Position numbers and translations under genes: made by a program | Notes under the pieces: model-generated | What the model saw: the letters and a program-made list of their open reading frames with translations, nothing else | Database searches by the model: none | What the model was told of the DNA's origin: nothing | Part shown: positions 1 through 12,309 of the stretch, piece by piece | How the letters are laid out: each line of letters starts with the position of its first letter | Numbering within the stretch: the first letter of the stretch is position 1 | From: Salminus brasiliensis | Taxonomy: Eukaryota > Chordata > Actinopteri > Characiformes > Bryconidae | DNA: 64,000 nucleotides | Assembly (NCBI RefSeq): GCF_030463535.1 | Contig: NC_132891.1 | Location: forward strand, 10,949,449-11,013,448 | Direction of reading: 5' to 3'

Positions 1-1980
1 CGGACCTACACACCAATACCTCGCTGTCTTTCACTCTCGGAAGACACCAACAGGGGAGAAAACAAAAGGAGCGCATCTCTGTTCAATGAAACAGGACAAT
101 ATGGCCCATTCAATTAGCAGGGTCTCAGATAAAAGCACATACAGTACGCGTCTGAGATGCTCACGCCGAGTTAGTGTCAGAGAGGGTGGCAGCGAGGTGA
201 CACAGGGGTCATGCAGAGAGAGCAAGCGGAGAGCCTCAAGGCCGTCAGTTAAAAGGCATTAACATACGTGGCCAGCAGCCGTTTCAGCGGGTCCATGTTA
301 ACAGGGGGTGGAGAACGGAGAGGAGAGAGTGCTGTGTGTGTTTGTTTGCACTAGTGCCTCAGGGGCCCCTCACCTGTGGAGCCACACAGCCTGCACAGGA
401 GGGCTGTTACTCCATAGCCTGCTCCACAGCTGAGAGGGAGGGCTGCTCAGAGTAAACTCAGAACAGCAGGAGCGCATTGAAGAGGAGGGCCTCTGCAGAG
501 AACACATATCATAAGCCTTCTCTGATGATTCAGAACTCCAACACATGCATTTACATTTGCATTCACATTCATTCCTTTGGCCTAAACAATTCTATAGCCC
601 AAAGCAACATTTGTCAGAATGTCTTACTTCAACGTGGTCAACAAGCCAAGATAGGATTGGTGTCCAAAGTTTGCTTCTTTAAAGCTGATATAGCTAATGA
701 ATGCTTCTAATAGGTGCTTCAATGTTCTTTAGGAAGTTCTATAGTATATATATAGAACCATTACAACTCAGAAGGTCAAAAACATGGTCCGTGGATGGTT
801 AAATGATTGTTCTCCATGATGGATCTGTTGTGGATTCTTTTAAGAAGCTGGTTTTATATAGCACCAAGAGGGTTTTACTGTTGAACTATTGCTAAGACTG
901 TGGAAGCTTATGGCTTCTACGTTGGTTCTCTTTAGGTCTCCCAGAGAGAGGAACATTTTTATAGCTTAATTGTTGAGTAGGAGCTAAACTGGTGATTCTC
1001 ACTATGCTTCTTTTAAGATTTCCACAGATGTTTCTCCTACAATCCCTGAGAGATATTTCTGACCTGGATAAAATTATAATAGTTGTTACACAGCATCAAA
1101 TCTAAAAAGATGCAGATGTGATTGCAGAAGTGTTATTTGGCAAATCTGAGCACAATGTGTGACTGTATCAAGATCTCTACTGAAACATAAGAGTAGACAC
1201 TTGTGAGACGTGTGGGGGTTTTATGCTAATGAGAATCATCTTCATAGCAGCAGGAGACTTAGAAATTTCCTCTGTCTTTTCATCTGATATCATTGCTGTT
1301 CACATGTGAACTTTAGAAAATGTCTGGGGGAATCAGGTCTGGAGTATTCCGAGTTATACACACATGAAGCATTCAGCTGGTGATTTTCCATGTCAGATGC
1401 ATTCTCACTACAGAAAATATTCAGTGTGGTTTAGACAAGGGCAAAGGGTGGCAAGGAGCAGCGCCCCTTATCCAGAGTATCCCTTTTACACATGTCGCAC
1501 ACAGGCAGAGATTTTCCGAGTCAGATGCATGTCTCACTAAGGATGTCTTGATCAAGTTGTTTTGCCCCCGATCCAATTCGAGAACCTGAAAGCGAATCGT
1601 TCTTTGTGTTTATACAAAACCAGGCTAAGATGTTACTTAACACTGTTAATAAACACCAAAGGGTTTATATAATGATATATTTTAAATGGACTGATTTTGT
1701 TTGGTAGCAACTTTGTGATTTACTGTTTACCATTCAGCTCCCTGTATACACTCTGCCTGTATAGCAGGTGGGACAGCATGACGCAAAAAGTATACCTCGG
1801 AAATAGCATAGGGTCTTGGTTTTGCATCACTTACATGAGAAATGTCATCATCAAGCCCACTGTGAATTCTCTGGAAAATTACCTGCTCTGCTTAGACATG
1901 GGCTTACTTTGACATTACCAGGACGTTGTACGAGCGGGAATGCCAGGATAAAGTCTGGTACAACTGATTCAGACATTTGC
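1..1980. other. gene-free stretch
   Basis: I see no coding exon, RNA gene or clear repeat here. Reading frames are short and unlike any protein I know. Around 715-960 there are fragments rich in GGTTCT/AGAACC that vaguely resemble the hairpin elements found further right, but they are too degenerate to call. Confidence 0.5.
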
Positions 1981-1982
1981 GA

Positions 1983-2145
1983 ATCAAGTCAAGTCAAGAG
2001 GCTTTTACTGTCATTTCAGCTCTGTACAAGTACACATTAAAATAAAATGGGAGCAACACAGAACAAAACAAGAACAAAAACAATACAGTACAGGACAGAC
2101 TGCAGAAAGTGCAGCATGCAAGACAATCCAATAAATACGAGTCAA
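1983..2145. repeat. retroelement tail-like repeat fragment
   Basis: A run of CAAGT/CAAG units is followed by a GCTTTTACTGTCATTTCA segment and an A-rich stretch. This arrangement is typical of the ends of interspersed retroelements in fish. No coding remains are attached, and I cannot name the family. Confidence 0.35.
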
Positions 2146-2779
2146 TGAATGATAAGTATTATATTTATAATACTCGGATTGTATGATTTGTATGATACTG
2201 TTATCTATACAAAAGGACACATGAATATCAATGTCTATACAGTGTCATTACGTAACAGCTCAACATTTCATGTCACCTACATGGCACCTATGTAGGTTTT
2301 TCATGTCAATTGACATAAATTCTTGTAAACATTTATAAAGGCTTATTCCAAAATCAGTTATTATGAACTGACATCAATTCCTTGTCGTAACACTCCAGAG
2401 TGAAATGACATCTAAAATTGAGAAAAGCAACCTTGATAACAACTAATGCATGTTGAAATAAGTATTTTTAAATGTAGGTCTACTGTATGTCAGTCTTATG
2501 TCTTGACAACCAGGCAACCTTATAAACCTGCCCTGCAGGAAGTGTTAGCCATACAGTTGCTAACCTGGCAGCTATAACATTTGATTGCTTATTAGCTACA
2601 TTAGCTTCATATCTCCAGTGCATAAGTAAAGAAGCACACTTCAGACACCAAACATGTCTTGGCTAATTTGGGGGTTAGAGGAACACTGTGCAAAAACCCA
2701 TTACTGTGACATTTATATATAAAAATATATTTAGATTTGTTCTTTAAACAACCTAGCCAAATGTCCGCTTTGCCTCTAG

Positions 2780-3460
2780 CTAGTCAAAGGAGAATGTGAC
2801 AGCTGACATGGGAAGTGGCCCATCCTGTTCCAGGCAGAAAAAGGGACCATTCTTTCCAAACACGATCTGCCAACAGCAGTGAATTTGAAAAATCTGCCGA
2901 GCAGAGCTCATAAAATCTCACGGTTTTAGTTCCATCCCCGAGCCTCAGAGCCGCAAGCTAACGCTGAGAGGCAGCATGCTGCACAGTCTCGAGCCGACAT
3001 CATCTCACGTGGCAGTGTTCATGCGCTAGGCCTGGAACAGTGAGGCCTATTGTGTGACCAGCTGTGGAGAATGATGATGAGTAATAAGAATATCCGGCTC
3101 TATGCTCCTTGTGAGAGGCAACAGCAGTCACACCCATGAGGGGGTGTTTTAATCAAATGGAGTCCGCAGAGAACTCACTCCCCCCCCCATCAAATACATC
3201 CCCTCCAACTGCTTCACCTCAGCAACCACACCCCAACAGTAAGTATTAAACGATTTTAATGCAGTCTGGCAGTGTGCGCTTCATAATGTAGCGGAGACCC
3301 TGACCTGCCCTGACTCTGTTCTGATATTACCCACAGTGGGAGTTTAGGGAGAAGTGAGGGAGCGGAGAGCTGTTCCCATGAAACTGTGCTGATGCAGACT
3401 TATGTTATCCTAGGCACTTCTTGGGGGAGACGACTTCCCAGCATGCTGTTCTCTCTGTAG
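2780..3460. other. unique GC-richer block, possible regulatory element
   Basis: This block is richer in GC than its surroundings, free of simple repeats and free of usable reading frames. A C-run lies at about 3180. Such blocks next to developmental or muscle genes are sometimes conserved non-coding elements, but conservation cannot be judged from one sequence. Confidence 0.2.
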
Positions 3461-3687
3461 TTTGATTAAAACTGAACTGAGCATGGTGGGGTGTAAAGTG
3501 TTTTACTCTATCCCTGACTCCCTGTCGCTATCCAGTCCGCACAATAAGGCTCCGTTTTGTATATGTACACATGTAAGATTCCTTTCAGAGGCACAAAAAA
3601 GCAAAAGTACACATTAAAAAATACAAATATTTCACCACCCTGTGTGTCATACAATCATAGGTACATTTTGTTGCATTCAACTCAATT

Positions 3688-3752
3688 TACCCTTGACTTC
3701 AGAAGAAACTGTGAATGAGCAGGTGTCCCAATACTTTTGTCCATATAATGTT
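3688..3752 (-). repeat. terminal fragment of MITE family A
   Basis: The fragment reads inverted relative to the left end of the full copies at 9277 and 51755, including the GGACAAAAGTATTGGGACAC core next to a TATATGG terminus. Only about 60 bp remain, so it is a truncated or recombined copy. Confidence 0.6.
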
Positions 3753-3759
3753 GCATTAC

Positions 3760-5390
3760 TTTCTTCAGACTGGCAAAAAAAAATGCTAATTTGTGGCCTG
3801 CGCAAAGACCCTCATAGACTTCAGCACCGTCCTCATTCAGCTGAGTTACAATGGTTGAGTATCATAGGCTAGATTTCATCCGTAGTGAGGCCTAGATGAA
3901 AGTTAATGAAGGGCAATCAGAAAATGTTATATTCCACAGATATCACTATAGTGAGGTGACAACTCAACTACCTCTAGCCTACTTCATTATTCACACTTGC
4001 ATGTTCACGTTGACAAAATGTGTCATTCTTGCTCACTTTATTACAGGAAACCATTAGGAAATGTGTAATGCAGGAATATCTCCTGGATAGAGTGCCAGTC
4101 CACACACAACCATTCACTCACACACAGGGGCAATTTAGCCTAACCAGTTAACTTACCATGTGTTCTGGGAAACAATAAATGAGCAGATGTTATACATATA
4201 TTATACCTGTAGGTCCCGTAATGACATTCTAGGACTGTTGGAAACTTCTTTATGCATCTTCTGGTCTGCTCTTGGGTCATTTTGGGAATTGTTTCTCTTG
4301 TTGTTTTTTATTTTTATTTTGTGGACAGGGAATGGCTGATTTCTTAATGTTCAGAGATCTTTTTAAACCCCTTCCCAGACTCATATGCATCTTTGGATCT
4401 GTCCATGGTGAAAGCATTCACTTCAACAATCAAGAGCAAGCCAAACTAAATGTCTGAGGTTTAAATAAGACAGGTTTCTCCAGAATCCTTTCCAAAGATG
4501 TTCGAATCCTCTGCAGTTCATGTGCAGCACCTGATTCCACTTTTAGGCATTTTAAGGAGTAACAAATGTGGAGGTATTCTCTTTTGCTCACAAGAAAATT
4601 GCATTTCTATGAATTACATTTTGCAAATTATATTAAAAGGTATTACTCCAGTGTTATGTGTTTAGTTATATTACTGCCATCTCTCAACCTTGTTTAAATG
4701 AAGATCAAATGGCCCAATGTTTAAAAATGTTCCAAAATACAAAGGTTTTCATGATATTCTAACGTTTTCACATGCCTGTGCACAGTCTACCTACCATTAC
4801 GCATCACTAAGCTAAAAGTAAATGTCATTGTCTGCTCTACCTTCTACATTGTGAACAATAAGGCACAGTTCAAAAGAATTGTCATTACTTTGCTTGTGTA
4901 ACCCTGAAAGAACTGCTCAGAGTGGTGTGGTGGGAGGTGCTATTCAGTAGGTGAAACAGCAGACGTGCTTTGGCTGGGTTTACACCGAGACTGGCGCGCT
5001 CTGACCACCATCCAGTAGCTTAGAACTTGCCATGCCTCATGGGGTGGCAATGACATCATAAGGATCGGAGTTAAAGAGCTGTAGAGCTGTGGTTCTTGGG
5101 AGCTGTTTGCTGTCTGGCAGGTGTTTCTTTCTTTCTCGCCCTTTTTTTTCTTTCTTTGCTCCCATGCAATGAAAGAGAGAGTAAATATCACTTCAAAGCC
5201 ATGGCTAGTCCACATCGAACCGTGGGAGAGTGGTGCTGGGAGTTCCAGCAGGGAGGCCTTACAAAAAAAATAAAAAAGAGTTCTTGTCTCTTGTTGGCAG
5301 TGCACACCACAGATTAGCAGCTTTGGCTCTTATTCACAATCATAAGTCTGGCACACATCAGCACGATAGCCTTGAAAACGTACAGGTCAC
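3760..5390. other. gene-free stretch with repeat fragment
   Basis: No coding exon is recognised. At 4085-4175 there is a fragment with CACTCACACACAGGGGCAA followed by a TTTAGCC segment. It matches the longer copy at 6785-6990 and belongs to a common fish repeat. The 121-codon frame on the - strand at 4940-5305 looks like chance. Confidence 0.45.
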
Positions 5391-5399
5391 GTTTTGAAA

Positions 5400-6110
5400 T
5401 ATGGCAGCGGCCATGGTGGCCTCTCTGTAGTCGGGGCTGTGTAATGTTTGCCTCAGCGAGGGGGGGGGGCTGAAAAGACCTTTAAGCATGTCTGACCTCC
5501 ACCTTTCCCCCTTTTGTCATGCCTCATTAAACAGGCTAATACATCAGTTGCAACTACTTATTACCCTCTGTTGAGGCAACATTCAGGCAAATAAGCTCCA
5601 TCCAGACACTATTGGCCAGAGTCCTCAGCTCAAACGCTGTCGTCATGCCGATAAGGGCCATTAGCCTTCAGCGGAGCACGCTCCTCTAGAGCAGGACTCG
5701 TCCGGCAGCACTTGTCAGGAATCCGCTGTTATTGTCTTTAGAATAGCGCTGCCTCAATGTGAATTCTCCCACGCTCTCGATGCGAAACAGAAAGCATTGA
5801 CTCGCTGGTTGTGTTAATTTAGTTGCTTTCACCTCCACACTTCATCCGCCCGTCTTGTTGCGCTTGTTGAGCTTGACGTAATTTGAAAGAACTGCTGCAG
5901 GAATGTGCCTCTCATGAAGGGGACCCAATGCCAGCACCACTCCAGGGCCTCTTCTACAGTGACAAGAAATGCTATAAAGAGAAAAGAATCGATCGGGGGG
6001 TTCAGACAGACAGCAGCCAATGTAGAGAGTGTTAATGTATAACAGTTTGTGTGACCGACCCAGCAATCGGTTCATGCTGGTTGGCAAGACAGAAAGTTTA
6101 CCGAGCTGTG
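5400..6110. other. unique block, possible conserved non-coding element
   Basis: This is a 0.7 kb non-repetitive stretch with several ATTA/TAAT homeodomain-type cores and balanced base composition, plus a G9 run near 5461-5469. It has no coding signal. Conserved non-coding status is only inferred from its texture. Confidence 0.22.
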
Positions 6111-6473
6111 GAGGGTGATGTCAGTAGTGACTGATTAGCCAGTGACTTTTTTAGCTGTTTGGTTTCAAACTGAAGGGACGCAAACAGAACTCGGTGGAGA
6201 AGGAAATGCCTGTGGTCTCCGGGGCCTGGAAACTGAGGAATAAGATAACAACTACAGTGGCAATCACTCCTGTTGAATAAATAAGTCTATTCCCTGCCCG
6301 TCATTATTTACACCAGTGGTTCCTGGTCTGAGTGTACCCCAGTCTTGCATATTTTGGTGCTTTCCCTGATCTAACCAGTGATGAAAAGAAATGTAGCAGA
6401 AGCAAAGTGCTGTACTTATGTACAGTGTCTACATTATATAAGAATAAATGTACCATTCACAGTCAGCTTATAC

Positions 6474-6640
6474 ATACAATGTGTGTCCAAATGTTTGTGG
6501 ACACCCCTTCTAATAAATGCATTCAGATACTTTAAGTTGCTCCTCTTGCTGAAACAGATGTGTAAATGCACACACACAGCTTGTCTAGTCCCTCTAGAGA
6601 AGTATTACCAACGAAATAGGACTCTCTGGAGTGTCCCCTC
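6474..6640 (-). repeat. partial copy of MITE family A
   Basis: The sequence starts with the family's other terminus (GTCCAAATGTTTGTGGACAC) and continues through the TAAATGCATTCAG and CACAGCTTGTCTAGT landmarks seen in the full copies at 40388 and 51755. It then diverges, so this is a half-length copy read in reverse. Confidence 0.75.
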
Positions 6641-6784
6641 ATTAGTCCCCTCAGACTGACAAACAACAGAAAATGCCAAATTTAGACTTTAGCACCATCC
6701 TTGTTCAGCTGGGTTACCATGGGTTCGGGTTGGGTGTCACATCAGAATTTCATTTTTTAGGGAGGCAATCAGAGATACAGCCGG

Positions 6785-6990
6785 AATACCTCCCTGTGCC
6801 AGTCCATCACAAGGCAACACACACAATCATTCACTCACACCCAGGGGCAATTTAGCCCAACCAGTTCACTTATCATGTGTTCTGGGAGGTAGGAAGAAAA
6901 CCAGCACGCCTGGAGGAAATCACACAGACATGGCTAGAATGCACCAAACTCCTCACAGACAATGACCAGATTGAGGTTCGAACCAAAGCC
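6785..6990. repeat. interspersed repeat of a pan-teleost family
   Basis: It carries TGCCAGTCCATCACAAGG, then AGGGGCAATTTAGCC, then GGAGGAAATCACACAGAC, and ends with a GGTTCGAACC tRNA-like B-box core. This order is typical of a repeat found throughout fish genomes. A shorter fragment lies at 4085-4175. Confidence 0.55.
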
Positions 6991-6999
6991 CTGACCTCA

Positions 7000-9270
7000 C
7001 ATTTAACTGCCTACTGTTATTTACCATAAGAGCTAATAGAGTACTGCAGCAGATAAAGACTGATTTACCACCAGAAATAGACTTCTAAGGCAAATGATTG
7101 AAGGTTACAATGTTCTTGTCATTTTTTTACAGTTATAAATGCTAAATTTACTACATCAACTATTACTATTTGCAAACTAAGTTAGCAGACTATAGGAATC
7201 AAGAGAAAAAAGCAATCTGGCTAGCATGTTATCATGCTCATGTTGACAATATATGTATATTCTGTACCTTTTTCTGGAATTGGTGTTAAACATGTTGGAC
7301 AACAGCATGCAGCTGTGTAAACCTTGCCAAAGTGATAATGTCCATCAAAATGATCGATGATCCAGGAAGAGATCTGTTTTATTTACTTGGAAATAATACT
7401 TGGAATAGTCTGTTTTATTTAAGGTGGAAAAAGGCACAAGAATGCAGGAACCCTGTGCCTGTGTGCCTGACAACCTTATTCTTAGTCATTTGTTTGGCAT
7501 CTAAGAGCTTTTTTTAACATCTGGGCAGGCCTGACTTCCAAGCCCCCCTGTAACTACACCCTTGCATGCTCAGCATGGATATTTTTGTGAAGGCCTATTT
7601 TTACCCCTTACTGTTTGGTACAGGCTGATGGTTTTAATGAACAGTTTATAAGAAAAGCTTTGTTTTGGGCTTATTAAGACAAATCTGACTGTTTCTCGCT
7701 ATTTGTGCCATTTACTTACTTATTTATTTATTACTTATTCTTGTTACTTAATTGCATGCAGCTACTGTAAACCTTGTGTTAGAGCAGTGTTGTAGAAAGT
7801 GGAGCAAAATCACACACAAATTAAAGACTGTCATATGACTCAGTGGATGCAAAAGGATAAACACAGGTTCTCAGTAAAGGGCATCCTTTAGAGCATGTGA
7901 ACTGGAACTGACACGAGCCTCGTCTTAAAGTCTGGTTGTGACGGAGGGGGAAGTCCAAGGAAAGTACCGTGCCAGCACAGTGAGGGCACCCACCCTACTC
8001 CCTGAAAGAGCCCAGGCTGATATCTGCACTCATGCCAACTTTATTAATCTTCTGCACTGAGGGTTTGTATGAACATATGTGTTTTGGTTATTAAAATGCT
8101 TAGTATTAAAACATTTGGCTTTTTATCTTAAAATTTAAGGTGCCACAAAGGGTTCTTTGAGCGATGCCACAGAAAAAACATTTTGCGATCCGTAAAGAAC
8201 CATTTTGAAGTGTGAAGAGCCTTTACATTCACATCTGATTGGCTGTATGATGATTGAAGGTGTTGAAATACTTGACATACACACATATTGCATCATATCA
8301 ACTACTTATCTGATCTATAATTAATGCTGAAAGGTATTAAAACTACTGTGCTGTTCAATGCTACATTTTAGATCCATGTGCTGCATGGCAACTGTAGCCT
8401 ACTGTTTGCAAATGACATTGAATTATAGTGTATATACACTGAATACACCCACAGATTATTAGCAAAGACCCTTAACCGTCACTGTAATACACAGTCTCCA
8501 CACAGCCAAAGCCAGGATATAGTTGTCAGCAAAATAAATAAAAGTAAATATACGAGCAGAACCCAACAGAAGTGCGCCCAGGCACGTTCTCGTCAGGCCG
8601 TGCAGGGTGTGTTCGCGGTGAAGGAGTGGATGCTTGGTGATTTAGTGTCTGATCCCGCTTGCCTCTCTAGCCCTTATGTCATTCCGACTACACTCCCTCA
8701 GCGGCGAGCTCAAAGACACTCAAAGACTCCCTCCAGCAGTAATGTCTCAGAGTTCCTCTCGCCCGCCTGCAGTCAGCAGCTTGCGGGGAGACAGCGCAAT
8801 ACTGTGTGAACGCTGCAGCGTGGGCCTCAAACACGCCCAGCCAAGTCTGAGTGTGAGGTTTAACCATCATGAGACTGCTGCATGCGTGTACGTGAAGTCA
8901 TTTGGACTAGAGAGTGTCAGCAGCATGCATACAGCTGACTCGGTGTATTAAAGAGGGCTGTGTGTTGAAATTAAAGCAGTGTTTGGAGATAAACCGAAAA
9001 CATATTCATCAGAGACAAAAAGGTTTGAATTTGCACTGAAACTGAGGCAGAAGCCTGTAGTCATCTGAGGAACTGGGAAGATAAGCAAAGTTAGGAATCT
9101 GCTGTGGTGCAACTTCATAGAACGATGTTGATTCCACACACTCCCCCATACAAAGACCTTTCTGAGAAATGAGTGTTGTAATCCTTAAAGCACAGAAAAC
9201 CACACACATTCTTTTTTTCAAGTTTATTTTACAACTGTTTAATAGAAAGGCTTATTAAACCAGATCTCAG
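7000..9270. other. gene-free stretch with one unique block
   Basis: No exon is recognised. A single hairpin-element arm lies at 8128-8222. The part at 8590-8950 is GC-richer, non-repetitive and possibly regulatory. The overlapping frames there (69-91 codons on both strands) have no recognisable content. Confidence 0.4.
8128..8222. repeat. single arm of hairpin MITE family H
   Basis: The text AGGGTTCTTTGAGCGATGCC, followed by an AAGAACC-rich stretch, is the same arm found twice in inverted orientation at 47496-47756. Only one arm is present here. Confidence 0.55.
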
Positions 9271-9276
9271 TTCAAC

Positions 9277-9733
9277 ATACAACGTGTGGACAAAAGTATT
9301 AGGACACCTGCTCATGCATTGTTTTGCTCTTCAAGGGTATAAAAAAATAGTTTATCCTGCTTTTGTTGGAGCAACTGATTTGATTGCATTGAGGAACAAG
9401 AGTGTTAGTGGAGTCAGGATGTTAGATGATCACTATTCCACCTCATTCCCAACTCCCAAAAGTCCTGGAGCATCATCCATCATTCCAGAGAACAGTTTCA
9501 CTGCTCCCAAGCTCAATGCTGGGTGCTTTATATCCCACTAGCCCACACCTGGCATTAGGCATGGTGCCAATAGGTTTATGTTTATCTGCTCCAGAGAGTC
9601 CTATTCTACTAGCAATGGCAATGTGTGTGTGTGTACATTTGCAAATCTGTGTCAACAGTGGGTGCAACTTAAAGTTACTGAATACTTTTACTAGAATAGG
9701 TGTCCTCAAACATTTGGACATATGGTGTATGAC
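9277..9733 (+). mobile_element. MITE family A, full-length copy
   Basis: This is a 0.46 kb non-autonomous element. Its left end is GGACAAAAGTATTAGGACAC and its right end is GTGTCCTCAAACATTTGGAC next to ATATGGTGTA. The outer roughly 30 bp of the two ends are imperfect inverted repeats. Because the consensus ends look like TA-CACTATATGG, a Tc1/mariner-type relationship is plausible but unproven. It codes for nothing: the 136-codon frame inside it is spurious. Other copies lie at 3688, 6474, 14528, 36350, 40388 and 51755. Confidence 0.75.
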
Positions 9734-9929
9734 TGATGGCCAGTCATATGTTTGTCATTGTATGCTATATATATATAGATCAGCGCTCTTTACTTCACCC
9801 ATAAAACAGTATAAAATGTCTTTACGGTCATTCTGATAGGAAAATTGATCTTTGGACCTTGTTAGCCGGTTATATTAATAGTGTATAGTAGCAGTTGCAC
9901 AAAATACAGACCAAAATGTAAACGTTACA

Positions 9930-10060
9930 AGAGAAAACAAAATGTTTTTAATGTTAAATGGATGTCAATGTAAAAAGATTTTCTCCCAAGTCCATTTTGA
10001 GGATTTCTGTTGGTCCACGGTAACTTAAACATAAAGTTTGAACCATTTCTCAAGCTTTGC
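9930..10060 (+). repeat. repeat family C copy
   Basis: The signature GATGTCAATGTAAAAAGA, followed by TTCTGTTGGTCCA and a CATAAAGTTTGAACCAT segment, matches copies at 27690, 44395, 50050, 53365 and, inverted, 59985. The family is non-coding and of unknown class. Confidence 0.55.
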
Positions 10061-10148
10061 GTTTTTAAAGCTTTTATTGAGCTCCAGCTCTCATGCAGAT
10101 ATCCCAATAAAGCAATAAAACAACCTCAGGTCGGCGGCAATAAGCTGG

Positions 10149-10164
10149 AGGTCAAAGTAGGTCA
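10149..10164 (+). promoter_or_regulatory. perfect DR4 nuclear-receptor site
   Basis: AGGTCA AAGT AGGTCA is an exact direct repeat with a 4-base spacer, the classic site for thyroid-hormone or LXR receptors with RXR. It lies about 10 kb upstream of the perm1 promoter candidate. Function is unproven. Confidence 0.35.
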
Positions 10165-10606
10165 GTGAGGCACATGTCCAGCTGACGCAGTGCCGTGATA
10201 CAGTACATTGTTTGTTTATTCTCACTGGATATCTTTAGTGACGTGAGAGGGCGTGTGACGTGAATAGAAACGTAAAGTGGTCTAAGACGGTGTTGTGGTT
10301 TTCCCCCGTGCACCATAATAAACTTGATTCTTTTAAATCTCAATCTCATGATGGGAGCTTTCACCATGATCTTTTAAGTCTTTCAGTTCAGAAGACGTCC
10401 CAAAAGTAAACATTCAAAACACAGTAGAGTTTTAATATGAAAAGGAATCCATGCCAGAGTGTGTGTGCACTGATATGTGTCCACATATAATACACTGGTT
10501 TATGATCCGGTTTGACATAATTGTTCAGTATCAGGCCTTATTCTTATTTTATTATTCTTGTATCTTATCTGTCTTCCTTAATTGTAGACAACTGTAACCA
10601 GGTTAA

Positions 10607-10730
10607 CCCCTTAACAATACACTAAGATGTATTATTACTAACTACAGGGACTTCTGTCCAAACTGGTGGGGCTATTCTTAGGTAATAAAAGTTTGTAATA
10701 ACACATTTGGCCCGTCAGCTTTTTAAGGGG
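10607..10730. mobile_element. piggyBac-like MITE
   Basis: The 124-bp body starts CCCCTTAA and ends TTAAGGGG, and is flanked on both sides by TTAA (10603-10606 and 10731-10734). A TTAA target duplication with termini beginning CCC is the hallmark of piggyBac-superfamily elements. There is no coding capacity, so it would depend on a transposase supplied elsewhere. The inverted repeat is only 8 bp before divergence, so chance is not fully excluded. Confidence 0.45.
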
Positions 10731-10745
10731 TTAAATACAGATACA

Positions 10746-10754
10746 TGAAGGTCA
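10746..10754 (+). promoter_or_regulatory. ERR-type extended half site (TGAAGGTCA)
   Basis: The nonamer matches the ERR consensus TNAAGGTCA exactly. A second match lies at 11128-11136 and a DR4 site at 10149. About two such nonamers are expected by chance in a 64-kb window, so only the clustering is of interest. Confidence 0.25.
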
Positions 10755-11127
10755 GTTGACATTTGGTGAAGTCAGAATAAAGGTCTATATTGAGCAACAG
10801 CTAGTTTAAAATAATCATTTTATTAAACAAATAATAAGAGAAATGAAAAGAGGACATTTCCTTACTATGATTGCGCCTAGGTCAGCTACCCCCATACCTG
10901 TTGCCTTCATTCATTATATGTGACCATAAAATTACACACTTTCAATCATTGTCAACATTGCATGATCCTAAAGCCCCAGTGGATGTGAAACACGCTGGAT
11001 GTGGAACAATGGAAGTTAAGACAAGGCTGGAGAATCTCTTCTCTCTGTCTCTAGCTTGTGTTTGTGAAGTCACAAATTGCTGCACAATTAGGTATTTGAA
11101 GAGAACAATTGTGTCTGCATGGGTGTG

Positions 11128-11136
11128 TGAAGGTCA
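11128..11136 (+). promoter_or_regulatory. ERR-type extended half site (TGAAGGTCA)
   Basis: This is a second exact TNAAGGTCA match, 382 bp from the first. Mammalian Perm1 is an ERR/PGC-1 target, which makes the site worth noting, but no experiment links it to perm1 here. Confidence 0.25.
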
Positions 11137-12309
11137 TATGTTTGCTTCTTCATGCATATTGATGAAGATCCAGCAACAAAGACTGTTTGATTCGGGAAAG
11201 ACATCAAACAGATTCGCACAAAACAACTGTGTGCGTTTAAACTGGACACGGCATCACGGTCATCATGGACACCAGCTGAGAGATGAAAGAATGCTACTTT
11301 ATAGATTAACCAAACAGAGTAACTTTAATGACTAGACAAAACAAATAGCTACCAAACAGATTTAAGTTTAACTCTATTTAGAACTGTAGTGCAATGTACC
11401 ACTGCTGTTTAAAGTTTGTATCTCTAACATGGAAACTTCATCCACTGTTAAAATGTTTTGTCAGTTCAACCTTTAAAAAGACTTGTGTCAACAGCGACAA
11501 CCAGCCATGTAAAACGTGACCTCATTAGAACTGGACTGAGGTGTAAAGGTGGGACTACGGAACAATAGGGGGAATGTAGTAGGAATGTAGGGACCAGTAT
11601 TTTTTCTAATTAAAAACATAAGATTAATAGTATAAAGTATCATCTTTTAAAATAACAAGGACCATTTGTAGAGCTTTCGTAAGTGTATTTAATGAAATTC
11701 TTCTCTTCGCATGTCCCAGTTTAGAAAGCCAGAACCAGAGCACATGGCCAGCTATGCAACAGTGCTTCTGGTACCAGTGCTTGACATTAAAAAGTGCCAA
11801 AAAAAGTCTCTTATTTTAATGTTGACTACTTAAACATTGACTACCCCCCCGCCGGGCGAAGAGTTATTGCTAAATAGCGTAATTTCTTTTGTATTAAACG
11901 CTTGAGTGAAAGGGCACAGGTGAGCATCATAAAGTACCCACAATAAGGTGGTATTTGGGTTTTTTAGGACACTGGGTATTTACAGTGGTTAGGATGTTGT
12001 GGCTGGGGGGCTTCAAATAGGCCAACGTTGTAGGATTTGACTTTTTGTTTCATGTCAACATAAAAAAAATATATAATCAAAATAAAGTCAGTTCCAATTA
12101 AAAAATCCACTGTTGTGTCGCCAATAGTGGTGATTAGAGGTGGGTCTTAAACAACTGCATTTAATCCTGTGAACTCCCAGACATTTGACACATTTTTTAC
12201 GTACCATCAGTTTGTGAGAAATCATGGTGTGCAGTAAAAGTACACCGTAAGCCAAAGCGTAAAATGTAGAAGTACCGGTACTGGAAGAAAAAGATTAAGA
12301 GCTTCGCTC

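Noticed and set aside
4940..5305. 121-codon open frame on the - strand
   Set aside because: Low-complexity Lys/Glu run from an opposite-strand T/C-rich tract; no recognisable protein.
9426..9836. 136-codon open frame
   Set aside because: It lies almost entirely inside a MITE family A copy, whose other copies do not keep the frame.
10871..11335. 154-codon open frame, the longest outside perm1
   Set aside because: No recognisable domain, no splice or promoter context, and biased toward chance composition. Such a length is not rare in 64 kb.
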